Assembly (NCBI GenBank): GCA_030847615.1
Contig: JAUMIR010000001.1
Location: forward strand, 183,725,001-183,789,000
Source: Gambelia wislizenii
Lineage: Eukaryota > Chordata > Lepidosauria > Squamata > Crotaphytidae
DNA length: 64,000 nt
Reading direction: 5' to 3'
This document shows positions 10,448 to 21,938 of this stretch, piece by piece. Every line of letters starts with the position of its first letter. Within the stretch, counting starts at the first letter, position 1. Under the pieces are notes generated by a model. That model did not search any database, was not told where the DNA came from, and saw only the letters and a program-made list of their open reading frames with translations. The translations under genes were made by a program, and so were the position numbers.

Positions 10448-12151
10448 TGTTGCAGGCCCGATTATACAGGAGCCAACTTTGCTGCCTGGTCATACACTTA
10501 CAAAGGATAGAATTAATCTAGTATTGCCTATAGAGTGTAGATACATGTATAGAATAAGAACGAATTCAGGCTATTAGATCCTTGAGTGCGTGTGCCTTCT
10601 TTCTTTGATGTATCATTAAGAACCAGCTTCAGCCTGTTCAGCCTAAATAAAGATGGAAAGTAGGAGCACCAAGTGATTCCAGTCTCACTTTGTGTGAGTA
10701 GGAGATGACTCATAATAGTTTTGGCAGACACCTAATGGAGTTAACTACAAATAACCCGCCATACCAGGGTTTGGGTAGATGGCAGGCAGCCAATGTTTTG
10801 ATTGGATAAAGATGAGCCAGTCCTTTGTTTTGATTGGACAACTGATTAGCTGATTGAGCAAAGGAGAGAATAAAAGGAGTTAAGATAGAGCTCATGTCAG
10901 ACTGTCTTCTGGCATGTCTCCAGCAATGATGAACATTGCCTGTGACAACCACGCTGTCCCTGATAAACTAATAGACTGATACCTGCTCCAGCATGCTGCT
11001 TAACATGCTGATATATTGGTATTGGTAAGGCTATGTTAAAATAAATATAAAGTAAAGATATATGTTCCATTATGCTTGTAATGGATGCCCATTAACATGT
11101 TTATAGTAACAGATGACATTAAGATAGTAACAGTGCTCAAGGAGATTAATCCTTGAAATCCCTGTGTTTTCATAGAAGCCTGTAAGAGATGTATACCGTA
11201 GTTCCTACTAAATAGAATTGATATTAGAGTGAGGTATGTCAGTACATACAAAATAGGAAGTTTGAAGAATAGGTCGAAGCTTATTAAGATACATTTGTAA
11301 ATGTACTTTAGCATACCTGTATAAAATGATACTAAATACAGAAATTGTTGTTGGTTAATATGTAAGATATTATGAATATGTACTTTGATGTAAACTATGG
11401 AATAAAATTTTTTGTTTTTTAATGTAAGAAAATTAAAAACAATTTTTAAAGAGATGTATAGTTCCTCAACAGATGAGAATGTATATCTGAATGGATAAGT
11501 GACTAAACTGTATTGTTAAGATGGTTGTGGATATATACAAGGGACATAATTTTGTACACCTGAAAGCCTTCATGAAATGTCTGAATAATGCTTTAGCAGA
11601 CACTAAAGAAAGAACATGATGATGCTGGGGGGTAAAAGGCTATGTTAAATGTTTTAGAAGGGTCATGTTCTTACATGTGTTAATTACTATCAAGTCTGTT
11701 AAAGAGCTAGATAGAAAGATAAAGTCTCAATGAAATGTCCTGATAACATCTTGATGGCCATATGATGTGATATAATGTAAGATGTCATACATCATGCAAT
11801 GTAATGTAATTTAATGAAGCTAAGTGCCCAGACATGTCTATGTTTCTCCCTAAGGGAGAATGTATATGTTTGTATATCGATGGATCCATATAAGAAATAT
11901 CCTAAAAGAGTACCGAAGAGCCAATTCATTTCTCATGTAATTGTCCTGAAATTCTAATATTTAAGAATGCTTAAGTGGAGTGTTGATGATAACTCTATCT
12001 AGTTTAACCACCTTCACAAGTTGGGCACTCCGGTGGCCAGAAGGTGATGGCAGGTGACCCCAAACAGAATCCAGATTAGCTGACAAATGGCAAGGACCCT
12101 CAGTCCCTCAGTCTTAAGAGACACAGGTGGGGAACCACCCCTATTTCAACA
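10448..12151 (+). mobile_element. LTR-type (endogenous retrovirus-like) insertion
   Basis: It starts TGTTGCAGG and ends TTTCAACA, inverted ends of the retroviral TG...CA type, and sits exactly between two copies of an L2-derived repeat. Flanks GCAT (left) and ACAT (right) may be a 4-bp target duplication. A promoter-like cluster lies at about 10797-10885: two inverted CCAAT boxes (GATTGGATAAAG and GATTGGACAAC) followed by a TATA-like AATAAAAGG. This is the layout expected of U3. No gag, pol or env frame was recognised in the 1.7 kb, so it may be a long solo LTR or a decayed truncated element. Confidence 0.4.
10797..10885 (+). promoter_or_regulatory. U3-like promoter: two inverted CCAAT boxes and TATA-like box
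   Basis: ATTGG motifs near 10800 and 10834 are followed by GAGAATAAAAGGAG at about 10867-10880. The spacing suits a retroviral-type LTR promoter on the + strand. Activity is inferred, not shown. Confidence 0.35.
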
Positions 12152-12660
12152 TTTTAACCTGAGAGATTGCCTACACCTATATGTTCCTGGCTGGACTTTC
12201 AGATACTCTTCAGAGACCCTGCTCTGAAGGATTAAGATCAAATGCCTTGGGACATGTTTACCTGAGAGACTGACTACTTCTATATGTCCCTTTCTAGAAC
12301 TTCAGTTACTCTTCTGGGGCTCTTCCCTGAAGGCCCCTGTCAGATGTGGTGAGGCAGGTGATAACTACGGAGAGGACCTTTTTGATGATGGGAAACGGTT
12401 AGTTAGTGAACAGCCTTCTGAGAGCATTTTGCTTGGCACTGCCTTAATAGTCTCTTCAGCAGCAGGTGGAGTCCTTTTTCTAGATCCAGCCCATGTAGAC
12501 CATGGTTTTTCTTGGCTTGAGCTTTTCAGCTTAAAACTCTGTGTTTTCTAACTGTTTTAGTTTATAATAGCTTTTATTGTTGTATTGTAATATTATGTAT
12601 GCTTATGTGATAGCCAAAGAGCTATTTTTATGGAGAAGCTATTTAAGTACTGTAATAAAT
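12152..12660 (+). mobile_element. L2 LINE 3' end (right part)
   Basis: Contains a second (12153-12256) and third (from 12257) copy of the repeated unit, then the usual L2 C-terminal run (a GTGGTGAGGCAGGTGA stretch, then ..NSLL..) and a T-rich 3' region ending near 12660. The frame is broken. It is the continuation of 10140-10447. Confidence 0.55.
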
Positions 12661-13030
12661 AGCACGAAGTACTGAGCACTAAAAAGATTATTCTTAGATT
12701 GTCTCTTTAGTTAGAGCGTCTTGACTAGAGAAAGGAAAGAGGCTACCAGATGTTACTGCATTTTTTTTACTCAGTCTGCAATTTAATGCACTATGTAATT
12801 GGTTCTAGTGAAAATGCAAAATGGGGGTAATTTTCTCTTCATGCATTCTATACCTTCTATGATCATGCCACATTGTTTGTGAACAGATTCTGGTTATAGC
12901 CTAGGCTGGAGTGTCAGGCAGCATGGCAATTTCACTTTAAACAGTATCATTAGATGATGATGTACTCCCCCCATCATTAATTTGTATTGAAGTTCTTTGA
13001 CCCCATGAGACAGTTACTGGAACAGAAATA
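12661..13030. other. Unassigned DNA
   Basis: No feature was recognised in this short interval. Confidence 0.5.
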
Positions 13031-13260
13031 CAGTTGTCCCTTCATATTCTCTGGGGTATGGTTCCATGACCTCCCGTGGATACCAAAATCTGTGAATACT
13101 CAAGTCCCATTATATGCAATGGCATAGCAAAATGGTGTCCCTTATATAAGATGGCAAAATCAAGGTTTACTTTTTGGATTATTATTTTTTAAAGAATATT
13201 TTCAAGCCGTGAACACTTAAATCTGTGGATACTAAATCTGTGGACATGGAGGGACAACTG
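13031..13260. mobile_element. Tigger/pogo-like MITE (family B), TA target
   Basis: 230 bp with inverted ends CAGTTGTCCCTTCATATTC and, read backwards, CAGTTGTCCCTCCATGTCC, flanked by TA on both sides. The interior (CAAGTCCCATTATATGCAAT, AGATGGCAAAATCAAGG) matches the copy at 26509-26739 in the opposite orientation. The overall pattern is that of the Tigger-derived MITEs known in vertebrates. No coding capacity. Confidence 0.75.
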
Positions 13261-13399
13261 TAATTGTTATTTCTCTTCTGAAAGTCTGATGCATAACACC
13301 ATTGTGTTAAAGTAAGTAGGAGCTAGGAGAGTAAAGTTCCATATTTGATGTGGTATCATGAGTTACTTTCAGCATTGATTTCAGTGACTATAAAAATGG

Positions 13400-13840
13400 A
13401 CACTGCCTTCCACTTGACATTTTGTATTTTGTTCTTCCACACATGAAAGAACAAAGAATTCCAAACATCTCTCCCCTTTTAGATATGATTACAATTTTGC
13501 ACAACTTTTAGTCATTTTTGGCATTTGGGAACTTTTGTGGGGGAGGAGGGGAAGGTAGCGAAAAAGCATTATTTTAGTTCAAAAACTGTCTTTGCAGAGA
13601 AAACATGTTATTTAGCACAAAATGCACTTTTTTGTCTGGAAAAAACTCCACACACACACACACACACACACAAACTGCACCCCATGTTTTCTGTGGAAAT
13701 AGCAGTTTTAAATCCAAAAGTTCCAAAATGTGAAAAATCTCAGTAGTAGTCCATTTTTGTCTGTCGAAACACCCTTCCTTGTTGAGGACAAGGAAATTGG
13801 TGAGCATTCATTATATTCTTAGTGTAGGATGATAGTATCA
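13400..13840 (+). repeat. Unnamed dispersed repeat, copy 1
   Basis: Shares order and wording with 23785-24175 and partly with 25425-25635: a TTTTGCACA stretch, AAAATGCAC, AAAAATCTCA, a CATTTTTG..GAAACACCC run and a final GTTGAGGACAAGG..ATTCATTATATTCTTAG. A CA microsatellite at 13652-13672 has expanded inside this copy. No inverted ends or coding region were found. Confidence 0.45.
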
Positions 13841-15762
13841 TCATGGACACAATAGGAGAAGACCACTGTGGTTTCAGTTGGTTGCCAGTGAAATAAGGGC
13901 AACCTTTAGTTACAAAGCCATAGGCTTGGTACTATGTTCTCTGTATTTTGCTCTTATGCATATGTTTGAGAGAGAGAGATCTTTCATAACGATGCATATA
14001 ACACCCCCAATCTCAAAACAGCAAATCCATCTGTTTCTTTTAGTAAAGTAATAGGATTTGATGTGTGCTACTCTCTTTCCATCTCTCTTGAAGGCTGCTC
14101 TCCCCTTGTGCACAAACCATGAGTTATCTTCTGTATACTGAAATTTGCAGAAAAAGTCTCCCTACAGGCGTATCTAGATCAGTGCTAAAAGGCAAAGATT
14201 TTCCATATGCATGCTCAAGAGTTTTGCTTTTCTGCTACTAAAGCAGCTTGTGTGCTGTTTCCATTCAAAATGAATACTGTTGGTTGTTCTGAGTAGGGTT
14301 TGTGATGTGAAAGAGAACAAATCTGCATTTTCTATGCAGATACAACTTTTGTACTTGGGAATTCTTAAAAAACTCCCTGAGAGGCATTTTTGTCCCTAGG
14401 CAATATTCTAATTTTTTTTCCGTGGGGTTTTAGAGTAGGCTGCCGTGGAGACACAGGTGTCATTTTCCTGTTCAGGCTTCTGTCCCTCTATTGAAAAATT
14501 CCATTGTGAAGAGTAACATTATTGAAGTCTTGTCCTCAGAGCTGTGAATACGCTGTGTGAACCTGAGTGGCATTGTAATGACAAACTATTCAGTAACAAC
14601 TTTGGGAAAATTTTGGGGGGAAAGAGTTGAAGCAAAAATAGCCAGATTTTTTCATTAGGACCATTTAAAAAAATGGCTTTTAATTATAATATAATTATAA
14701 TTTTATATTAATAAGTGACTAGTAGCAACTTGTGCTTGCAAGTGGTAGAAATGAAAGGATTGAATGATGAGATGTAGAAAGACTGCTATCTTAAGAACCG
14801 CTAACAGACAATATCTCTGTTGAATTGTTTTCTCCAGGTGGTAAAAGGAATCAGTGGTTCAGTACTTCGTTTAATTCACAACATGAGACATGAAAATCCC
14901 CGTTCCACTTACAGTGAAGTGTGTACTTTTACTTTGAAAGCTCTATTAATCTCAAAGCACCTTGCGTGAATCTCCAGAGAAGCCTGGTTTATGGTAACAA
15001 AAATGGTATAAAATCGTTTCTTAATACATACCCACTCTTCATGCACCAAACCCTATTTACACAGTCTTTGTCCAGTACCACAAAGATGACACAAGGGTTT
15101 CACAGCATTGTGGTCATGAGGAGGCTTACTGTAGAATAGTGGAAGATTTTGCTCTTAAAGAAGCAGGTGCCATTTTCATTAGAGAAAATGCATACTATCC
15201 TTTGTCCTTTTGGAAATAGTAATTTCCAGTTGAGTCTTTGTGCACACACACAAGTGTCATTTATACTGAGGTTTTAATGTGCACATATCTGTAGCATTCT
15301 AACTGTGGACTAAATGTTCCTGCATAACCACCATGGGATTTTTTCATTCTCATGCGCAACTCTCATGAAAATCTGTTCTGAAGAGCTTCAGAGATTTGAG
15401 GGAACACAGGAAAGATAGGGGAAGGAGGGGAGATCACCCTTCCTGGTTCTACTAATGCAGAAGAGGGCAAAAAATCTGGGCAGCATGCATTCCCTAAACC
15501 CCCATACCCCCAACCCCTTGTTTCTGGGGCCAACAGATTAACTTGGAGAACCTTCCTCTGCCACCAACATGTAATCCCAGAAAGGAACCAAAATATGGCC
15601 AACAAATCCAGAGTTACTTCCCACCAAAATATGGTTTAATTAAATCCATGGCACAATTAAAAAAAAAATCACAGTTCCCTCTTGCATGAAACTAGTATTT
15701 TTATTCTGTATGGTTTAAAGCATATTCCCATCTCACCTTTTAGCAGTTGGTTTTCTTTAGAG
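13841..15762. other. Unassigned DNA
   Basis: No gene was recognised. The AT-rich stretch at about 14676-14715 is partly palindromic. The stretch at 14837-14915 has a good acceptor-like CTCCAG but no acceptable exon end, so it is not called. Confidence 0.45.
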
Positions 15763-16286
15763 CGGGGAAGGGCAACTGTGGAAGAAAAGGGTCTGCGTTA
15801 GCTCCCTCTCCCCACCCAAAAATCCTCGGAGTGTTGCACCCTCACATCTACTTCCCCCCCAAAAATCATTCCCTTGTCCCCCAAAATGTGTCCCTCTAGG
15901 GAGTATGGAAGGTATTTTCATCCTGTTTTGGGCCTTCCTAGGTCCAAGAAAAGCCATTTTAACAACAGGAAGTGATTAGAAGTCACTTCCTGTTAATTTC
16001 CTTTTGTAAAAAAGTCCTCTTCTGGGCCTAAATTGGCTTAGCAGGGCCTTGAAACATGATGGAAAGCCCCACCCCCTAACATCCTGAGGGCATTTGTGGG
16101 AGGGTCAAAATTGTTTTGAATTTTTTTACAAACATTCATTTTGACTCCTGGGGGCCCAGAGGGCTACCAAACATGGTGGAAACATCCTTCACACAACCCG
16201 GAGATCATTTGGGGGCATTTTGGAGGAAAACAAAATTACCACTGGGAGGCCCTGGGGGCCATGGGCTGCACTTTACTCATCCCTGG
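15763..16286. mobile_element. Possible hAT-like MITE
   Basis: The left end GGGGAAGGGCAACTGTGG and the right end, read backwards CCAGGGATGAGTAAAGTGCAG, resemble the paired ends of hAT-type MITEs common in squamates (pattern CAGGG..GGGCAA). The flanking 8-mers CTTTAGAG and CTTAAAGC agree at only half their bases, so a target duplication is not established. Confidence 0.35.
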
Positions 16287-16734
16287 CTTAAAGCTGCTTT
16301 TAACATGCCATGCCTTGCTAGTAGTTCACCTGTAACTTTTCCCTCAGACAAAGTGCTACTTGGTAAGTGTAATTGAGGAACAGTAACAACAAACAGTAAC
16401 AACTTACAAAGATCAACACTGGGTCGCAGTCCAAATTTTTTTTGCACAGCGGTCAGACAGTTGCCTATAGAAAGCCTACCAGGAGAACATGAATGTGACT
16501 TATATTCATTGCATGTCTTGGAATGCCAGAGCAAAGAAAAGCTGCTTGAGGCCTAAAGGCTGCCCATCTTTGGTGAACAAAGACTGTGGTTCAGAAAGAT
16601 GTTGGTTCATGGATGCTAGGATAAAATTTTGCAGCTGTGTGAACGCAAGGTAGTGAGGCCACTGTGCCCTGCTTACCATTTTATATATAACGATTTGCCT
16701 GCTCACCTCTGCAGCCTGGCTGAGCAGTCCCAAG
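16287..16734. other. Unassigned DNA
   Basis: No feature was recognised. Minus-strand frames of 85-88 codons here carry no motif. Confidence 0.45.
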
Positions 16735-17165
16735 CCTCTCCAAGGTTGGAGGAAAGATATGCAGACAGGCACAAGGCTGCACAGTACAAATATGGTGTAG
16801 GGCTTTCGAAAAAGCAGAAGCAGCGTTGTGCAGCTGCCTGGCTCCGGTCCCTTCGCCCAGCTGTGGCGAGTTCACACGGCTGCGGCACCTTCATGCGGCA
16901 GCCAGACACACATTCTTCCTTCTCCCCATCCCCAGGACAGCATAGCAGCCATCCACTTCTGCCTTTGAAATGAAAGAACAGAAGCACCACAGCCAGGTGA
17001 AGGCAGCCAGCCAAACTCACTGCAGCTGGGTGAAGGTGTTGCAGTTGGGCAGCTGCATGTAGGTGCTTCTGCACTTTCTTGCAAAGGCCCTACGACATAT
17101 CAGTACTGTACAGCTTCACACCTGCCAGTGTTTCTTTCCTCTGACCTCAGAAAACCCGCCTGCCA
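16735..17165. repeat. Imperfect inverted repeat, arms about 100 bp
   Basis: The left arm (about 16735-16845), read on the minus strand, and the right arm (about 17035-17165), read on the plus strand, share an ordered run: GCAGCTGC, GCTTCTGC, a CTTTC core, GGCCCTAC/AGCCCTAC, ACATAT/CCATAT, GTACTGT, ACACCTG/GTGCCTG and TCTTTCCTC. Both arms translate to a related peptide (FSKALHHICTVQ and FLAKALRHISTVQ), a consequence of the duplication rather than evidence for a gene. The spacer is GC-rich, about 190 bp. Confidence 0.6.
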
Positions 17166-18777
17166 GTCTCTCGCTTCGCAGGCCCAGGGAGTGTGCTTCT
17201 GGTGTCCGGGCCCTGGCACTGCCTCTGCTGCTGCCCTGGGACCATTTCTTACCCTGGTTGGAAGAGATCTCAGTCTTTATTTATTTATTTGCAGTCTGCA
17301 GTGGGTTAAATCTGCAGATGTGTAGCATGCCGATAAGGTGGGCCCACTGTAATTCCTTTGCTCAACACAACTCAACTAGGTTTGCTTCCAAGAAACTAAC
17401 AGGCAAGATATATGACCTTCCTCATTTAAAAAAGATATGAGAAGGAAAAATTGGGATGGGTCTAAAGCAGGTACTGCAATACCTGATTAAGCACTTTTTT
17501 TATAAAGTTGAGCCAGGGTTCAACAAGTAAGTCCAGGTTCAACAGGTGCATATGGTCCATAGATAGGACACGAGACCAATTAATCTCAGCAACTGTATGC
17601 AGGCATTAATCCTGCCAAAACATTCATATCCGATCTTATAGGAATAGGAACATATACTGTATCATACACTTGTATTTGTATTAAGGGGGACATCAAAGCT
17701 GGGAACAGTCAGCTTTCAAGTCTGCAAAATTCAGGCATGTATAAAGACCCAGTTAGAAGGTAGAGGAACGTGCATACAGAGGAACAATCAGGGATGGGCA
17801 GGTATTCTTTGCTAGACACTCCCTGTGCTTAAAACTTTTGCTGCAACCATCTAAAAATCCTGAACTGTCTATAGGAGTGTTAGATATGACTTTCTTCTTT
17901 AGCTAGAAATTTAAGACACTCAGGTTTGTTAAACTAGCGTGGATGTTTAATCAAGCTGATTTAATGGTTGAGATTTGTTGTGTTTTTTAATACTCTAGTT
18001 GCTATCTATGATGTTTTGATTACTATTTCATTCATTATTTCATTGTAGCCTTTTGCACTAGTCACATTCTAAATGCTTTTATTGTTATGTTTGATGCTAC
18101 CTTCATGATCTTTTTAGTAATTATATGTTGCTAGCCATGTTAAGTTGTTATGATGTAACTTTTTGTAATTACTAACTCATATTTTCTATTACTCACTGTT
18201 TTATAGTCATGTATTTCTTTTTTCCATCTTGTCTATCATTTCAATATATTTTAAGTTGACATTACTTTTGAGTGTTCTGTTGGTTCAGAGATCATTCTCC
18301 TTGCTTATTGGAGCTATATACCAAGAGTAGTATAGAAAAAGGAACCCAAACATTTCAGTAAGTGGTTCTCACTTGTATCACCAATAGACAGTCTATAATG
18401 GACAACTTTTTGGGGTGCAACACTGAGGGTCGTTTGCCCCCCAAAAACAAATGTAGGGAAATACGTGGGGCTTTTTAATATTGGTAGAGGCTGTCATTAT
18501 ATATCAGGTTGTAAAACAGGTTAGAACACATACGTAGTTTGTCCTCCAGCATGAGTTGACTCCAGATTAGATCACTCCACACTCTCACTATAATGATGAT
18601 ATCGCAGTTGTATGCAAGGCCGATGGCACACTCTGAGGCCTCTTATGGTTAGTGAATATCCCTGTATGCAGTTTTGGTTTTGCCTGTAATGACACTTTTG
18701 AACTTCCGCAGAAGGCATGCTCTTCAAGAAGTAGTTTTGGAGTGGCATAAGAAAATCTAATCTCTATCATAAATTAT
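17166..18777. other. Unassigned DNA
   Basis: No gene was recognised. The T-rich stretch at about 17950-18260 has no identified origin. Confidence 0.45.
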
Positions 18778-19010
18778 GAGAGCCACTGTAGTGTACTGTT
18801 TTAAGAGTTGGGCTAGGACTCTGGGAGACCTGAGTTTGAATCTCTGCTGAGCCATGGAAACCCCCTGGGTGACTTTGGGCAAGTCACACTCTCTCAGACT
18901 CAAAGAAAGGCAACAGAAGCCCCACTCTAAACAAATCTTGCCAAGAAAACAAGTGATAGGGTCACCATAAGTTGGAAACAACTTAAAAGCACACAAGAAC
19001 AATAATTCAA
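18778..19010 (+). mobile_element. tRNA-derived SINE with Sauria-type tail
   Basis: The head is tRNA-like, with a decayed A box near 18795-18815 and a B box GAGTTTGAATCTC near 18830-18843. The body reads GGGTGACTTTGGGCAAGTCACACTC and then a tail AAATCTTGCCAAGAAAAC..GGGTCACCATAAGTTGGAAAC..CTTAAAAGCACAC. This matches the squamate SINE whose 3' end is shared with Bov-B-type LINEs, implying Bov-B-type mobilisation (established for the family, inferred here). Confidence 0.75.
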
Positions 19011-19066
19011 GTTATAAATAGCAAATGTGTTTTTAAAAAACATTTATATTATCACCTCCTTTGAAG

Positions 19067-19219
19067 TGTTCAGGAAGAAGGTACTGGAGAAGCTCTTTCC
19101 TGTCCCTCCTGGTGTGGTTCCATCAAGTGTGGAGAGAAGTATGGTACCAAGAACTTCAGTTTCAGTTCAAGAAGGTTCTGAGAATACAGCAACTTTGTCA
19201 AGCTACTCCAGTTTACCAG
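19067..19219 (+). CDS. Candidate internal exon of an unidentified gene (exon A)
   Basis: An open stretch of about 50 codons (core LEKLFPVPPGVVPSSVERS, then a serine/threonine-rich part ending YSSLP) sits between an acceptor-like AG and a donor CCAG|GTAATG at 19219/19220. Two acceptors are possible: TTTGAAG at 19066, giving a 153-nt exon that begins and ends in phase 1, or TTCAG at 19073. Proline and serine content suggests a disordered linker, not a catalytic domain. Its end phase fits the exon candidate at 24223. I do not recognise the protein. It could be a chance open stretch, but the signals are better than for any other frame nearby. Confidence 0.45.
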
Positions 19220-20569
19220 GTAATGCAATTTGTAGATTGAGAGAGTTTGTGGCTTGTGTTCAGATGTTGTGTAGGTTGTTGCAGGAAGTAAAAAAAACAT
19301 ATATCATGCTTTGTATGAGGTTGAGTCCTGTCACTAAAGGGTAACCAAGAGAAACTGGCACAATAAGTTCATTTCCTTTCAGTAAAGTAGAAGTATATGG
19401 ATAAAAAACAGAGCAGTAAATCATTATTTGCACTGGGTTTTCATGTTGAATTCAATTGCAATGCTATATTATGTTTTAATGTTGTTTTTCAACCTAACTG
19501 TACATTGCTGAGAAAACAGATGCTATTGTCCTAAACATTCAGCCAACATCAGTCTAATTATGCAGCACAGGTCACCTTTGATAATTTGCTATTAAAATAA
19601 CATATCTGGAAGCTGTAAAGTTCAGTCTTAAAGTACTGATTAATTCTTCCTTTTAGAATTCAGCTAAGAAAAATCAGCAGGGTGCATGTATATATTAAAC
19701 ACTCTTGCATGTGCATGTTAAATATTCTTGCTAGTACTGCTCAAGGAGATAAAACTGCACAACTCAGATCCTGACTCCAAGTAGTGTCTTGAAGATCTTG
19801 CAGCTTTGTTTGCCTTTTCAAGTATGAAAACATATATCTATATATATTTTTAGTAAAGAGATTATACTGCTTCTTTTCTACTTGCAGTCTTAAATTCTAA
19901 TGGAACAGAATATTGACTAGGGTGGTGTGTTTTTTTTACTTAACTTTGTGTTATATTAATTCATCAGTTGATTTCAATTGACTCTATCAAGGGATGTAGA
20001 AGGTTTCAGCGCCAAAGTGCCCTGGAGCTGAAATGTGCAGTGAATGTTCCATTATTTGTGGACATAATTGAAGCAACAAATTTTGTAAATGTGTGGATGC
20101 AGCTGGGTGATTACTGAGGGCTCTTTGCAAAAGTACACATTTTTATCCTCATCTGAATTTTATGCATGCTTTTAGTTCAGGTTATAACAAGTATCATATA
20201 GTATCAATACATATGTCCAAGCATCTTAAGCTTGACTGAGAGAGGAGGGGAAGAAGGATGCAGGATGCTAATGCTAGAAAGAGAACCAGAAAGGTGAGAG
20301 ATTATTCAAAAGAGAAAGCTACTAAAAAAAGAAGAAAAGGGATATTTCTTTTTTGTAAACACACACACACTGTAGGACTAATGTAAAATCAGGAGAAATC
20401 AGGAGAAGGGAAAGTGCACACACATAAACTTTAGCCTCTTGGATTCTAGACTAGTAGCCTTCTGGGCAACCACAGGACACCCTTTGAAATGGAGGACAGG
20501 CCTCCCAGTTGGTGTCCTGTGGCAAGACAACTGAACACTCATCAATCCAAACTAAAAACCAGGGCCACT
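19220..20569. other. Unassigned DNA, presumed intron
   Basis: No gene or transposon was recognised between the first exon candidate and 20570. Confidence 0.4.
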
Positions 20570-20690
20570 TAATGTATATACATGTGTATAAGTTGACCTC
20601 ATGTATAAGTTGAGGGCAAGTTTGGAGGCCAGAAATTATGGATTTTGATATGACCCATGGATAAGTTGAGGGTAAAATTTTGGGGTTCAG
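20570..20690 (+). repeat. Fragment of a GTATAAGTTGA-type repeat
   Basis: Contains two forms of one motif, GTGTATAAGTTGACCTCATG and ATGTATAAGTTGAGGGCAAG, then GATATGACCCATGGATAAGT. The phrasing recalls the terminal part of a common squamate DNA-transposon derivative. No second end was found. Confidence 0.35.
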
Positions 20691-21836
20691 CACAGTGTGA
20701 CTTGGAGCCATTCCACAGAGAGGTAAAGTGCCAGCGCCACTTCAGGGGTCTTCTCCCTAAGCTGTTTTCGCTTCTGTTGAGCTGATATGGAAGGAAAGCA
20801 GTACTTCTTCACTAATGCTATTGTCTCAGATCTCAGTAACATTTGCATTTGCACACATGTTCCTGCTAAAATTGTACTTGTCTCTATTAGAAATGAGTTT
20901 TTTTTAAAAAATGCTTTGATTTGTGCATTCAGTATCAGTGATACACTGCCAAGCAAGGCAAATATTGTCTATACATATTCATGAGAAAAATTTTGGCAGT
21001 GTAATAATGGAATAAACAACTTTTGCAGACTGATTAAACAATTCATTTTAGCAGTTAATTACTGTGGCAAGCAGCAGCAGCAGACTGTAATTATTACATT
21101 GTAGAGTAGACTATGACATTTTAAATGCCTTTCCGTCAAGAATTTGTATTCTGTTGACTGATTATGCTAACATAGCGCAACTGTCAATAAGATGGTTGAT
21201 GTTTCATAATGTCCTGAGGTCATAGTTTTTCTGTGTGGATCAACAAACTGCTGCTTTTAACTCCCTGTTGATCTTGGGCCACTATCTCTTCCAAATATCA
21301 TCAGACAGGCTTCTTTAGAGGAACCCAAAGAAACCATAGCAGCTGATCCTTCTCCATTTGGCATCTAGAAAAATATGGAATAGGTAATTGATAACTTTTT
21401 TCTTTTTCTTTTTGTAGATCGCCATGCACCATAGAATTAGTCAGTAAAACAATACTCTCAGTAGTACTGTATTCTGAAGATCCACATACATTACTAGAAC
21501 TATCAAATAAAGCATACCCTAAGATAAATGCTTGGCTTTTTCTTTGTTATCAAAAGTAGTTCACATAACAGCAGCAAGCCTTTGCTTAATAGGATTAGAA
21601 GATAAAAAACAATCTCAGAACAGAAGTGTAGCCTACTGTACAAAGCCACATATTGGGAAGACAAAGGTTTCCTACAAAGAATTTATTTTAAATCCCTTTC
21701 AACACTGTGACTTCATAAATGCTGTGTATTCAGACTGTCCTCTGTAATCAAGTGCTATAAACTTTTTTAAAAAGGGGGAAAAATACATTCTCTGAGTACT
21801 AGGAAGAAACTCAGTGAAGCAAGGGGCTACTTTATG
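20691..21836. other. Unassigned DNA
   Basis: No gene was recognised. Confidence 0.4.
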
Positions 21837-21938
21837 TGTGTGTGTGCCTTCAAGTCATCCGTCGACTTATTAGCGACCCCATGAATTTCATAGGGTTTTC
21901 TTGGGCAAGGAATACTCAGAGGTGGTTTTGCCAGTTGT
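21837..21938 (-). mobile_element. SINE tail fragment (Sauria/5S type)
   Basis: On the minus strand it reads CAAAACCACCTCTGAGTATT, CCTTGCCCAAGAAAACCCTA, then GAAATTCATGGGGTCGCTAA and a GACTTGAAGGCACAC end. Only the tail shared by the tRNA-derived and 5S-derived SINEs is present, so the head type cannot be assigned. Confidence 0.65.

Noticed and set aside
3777..13672. CA, TAG and C runs as regulatory or CRISPR-like repeats
   Set aside because: They are plain microsatellites; no spacer-repeat structure.
14837..14915. Possible exon after CTCCAG
   Set aside because: No usable donor in the open phase; the other phases close within 20 codons.
16629..17440. Several overlapping frames of 65-125 codons on both strands
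   Set aside because: They arise from the GC-rich inverted repeat; related peptides on opposite strands reflect the duplication.
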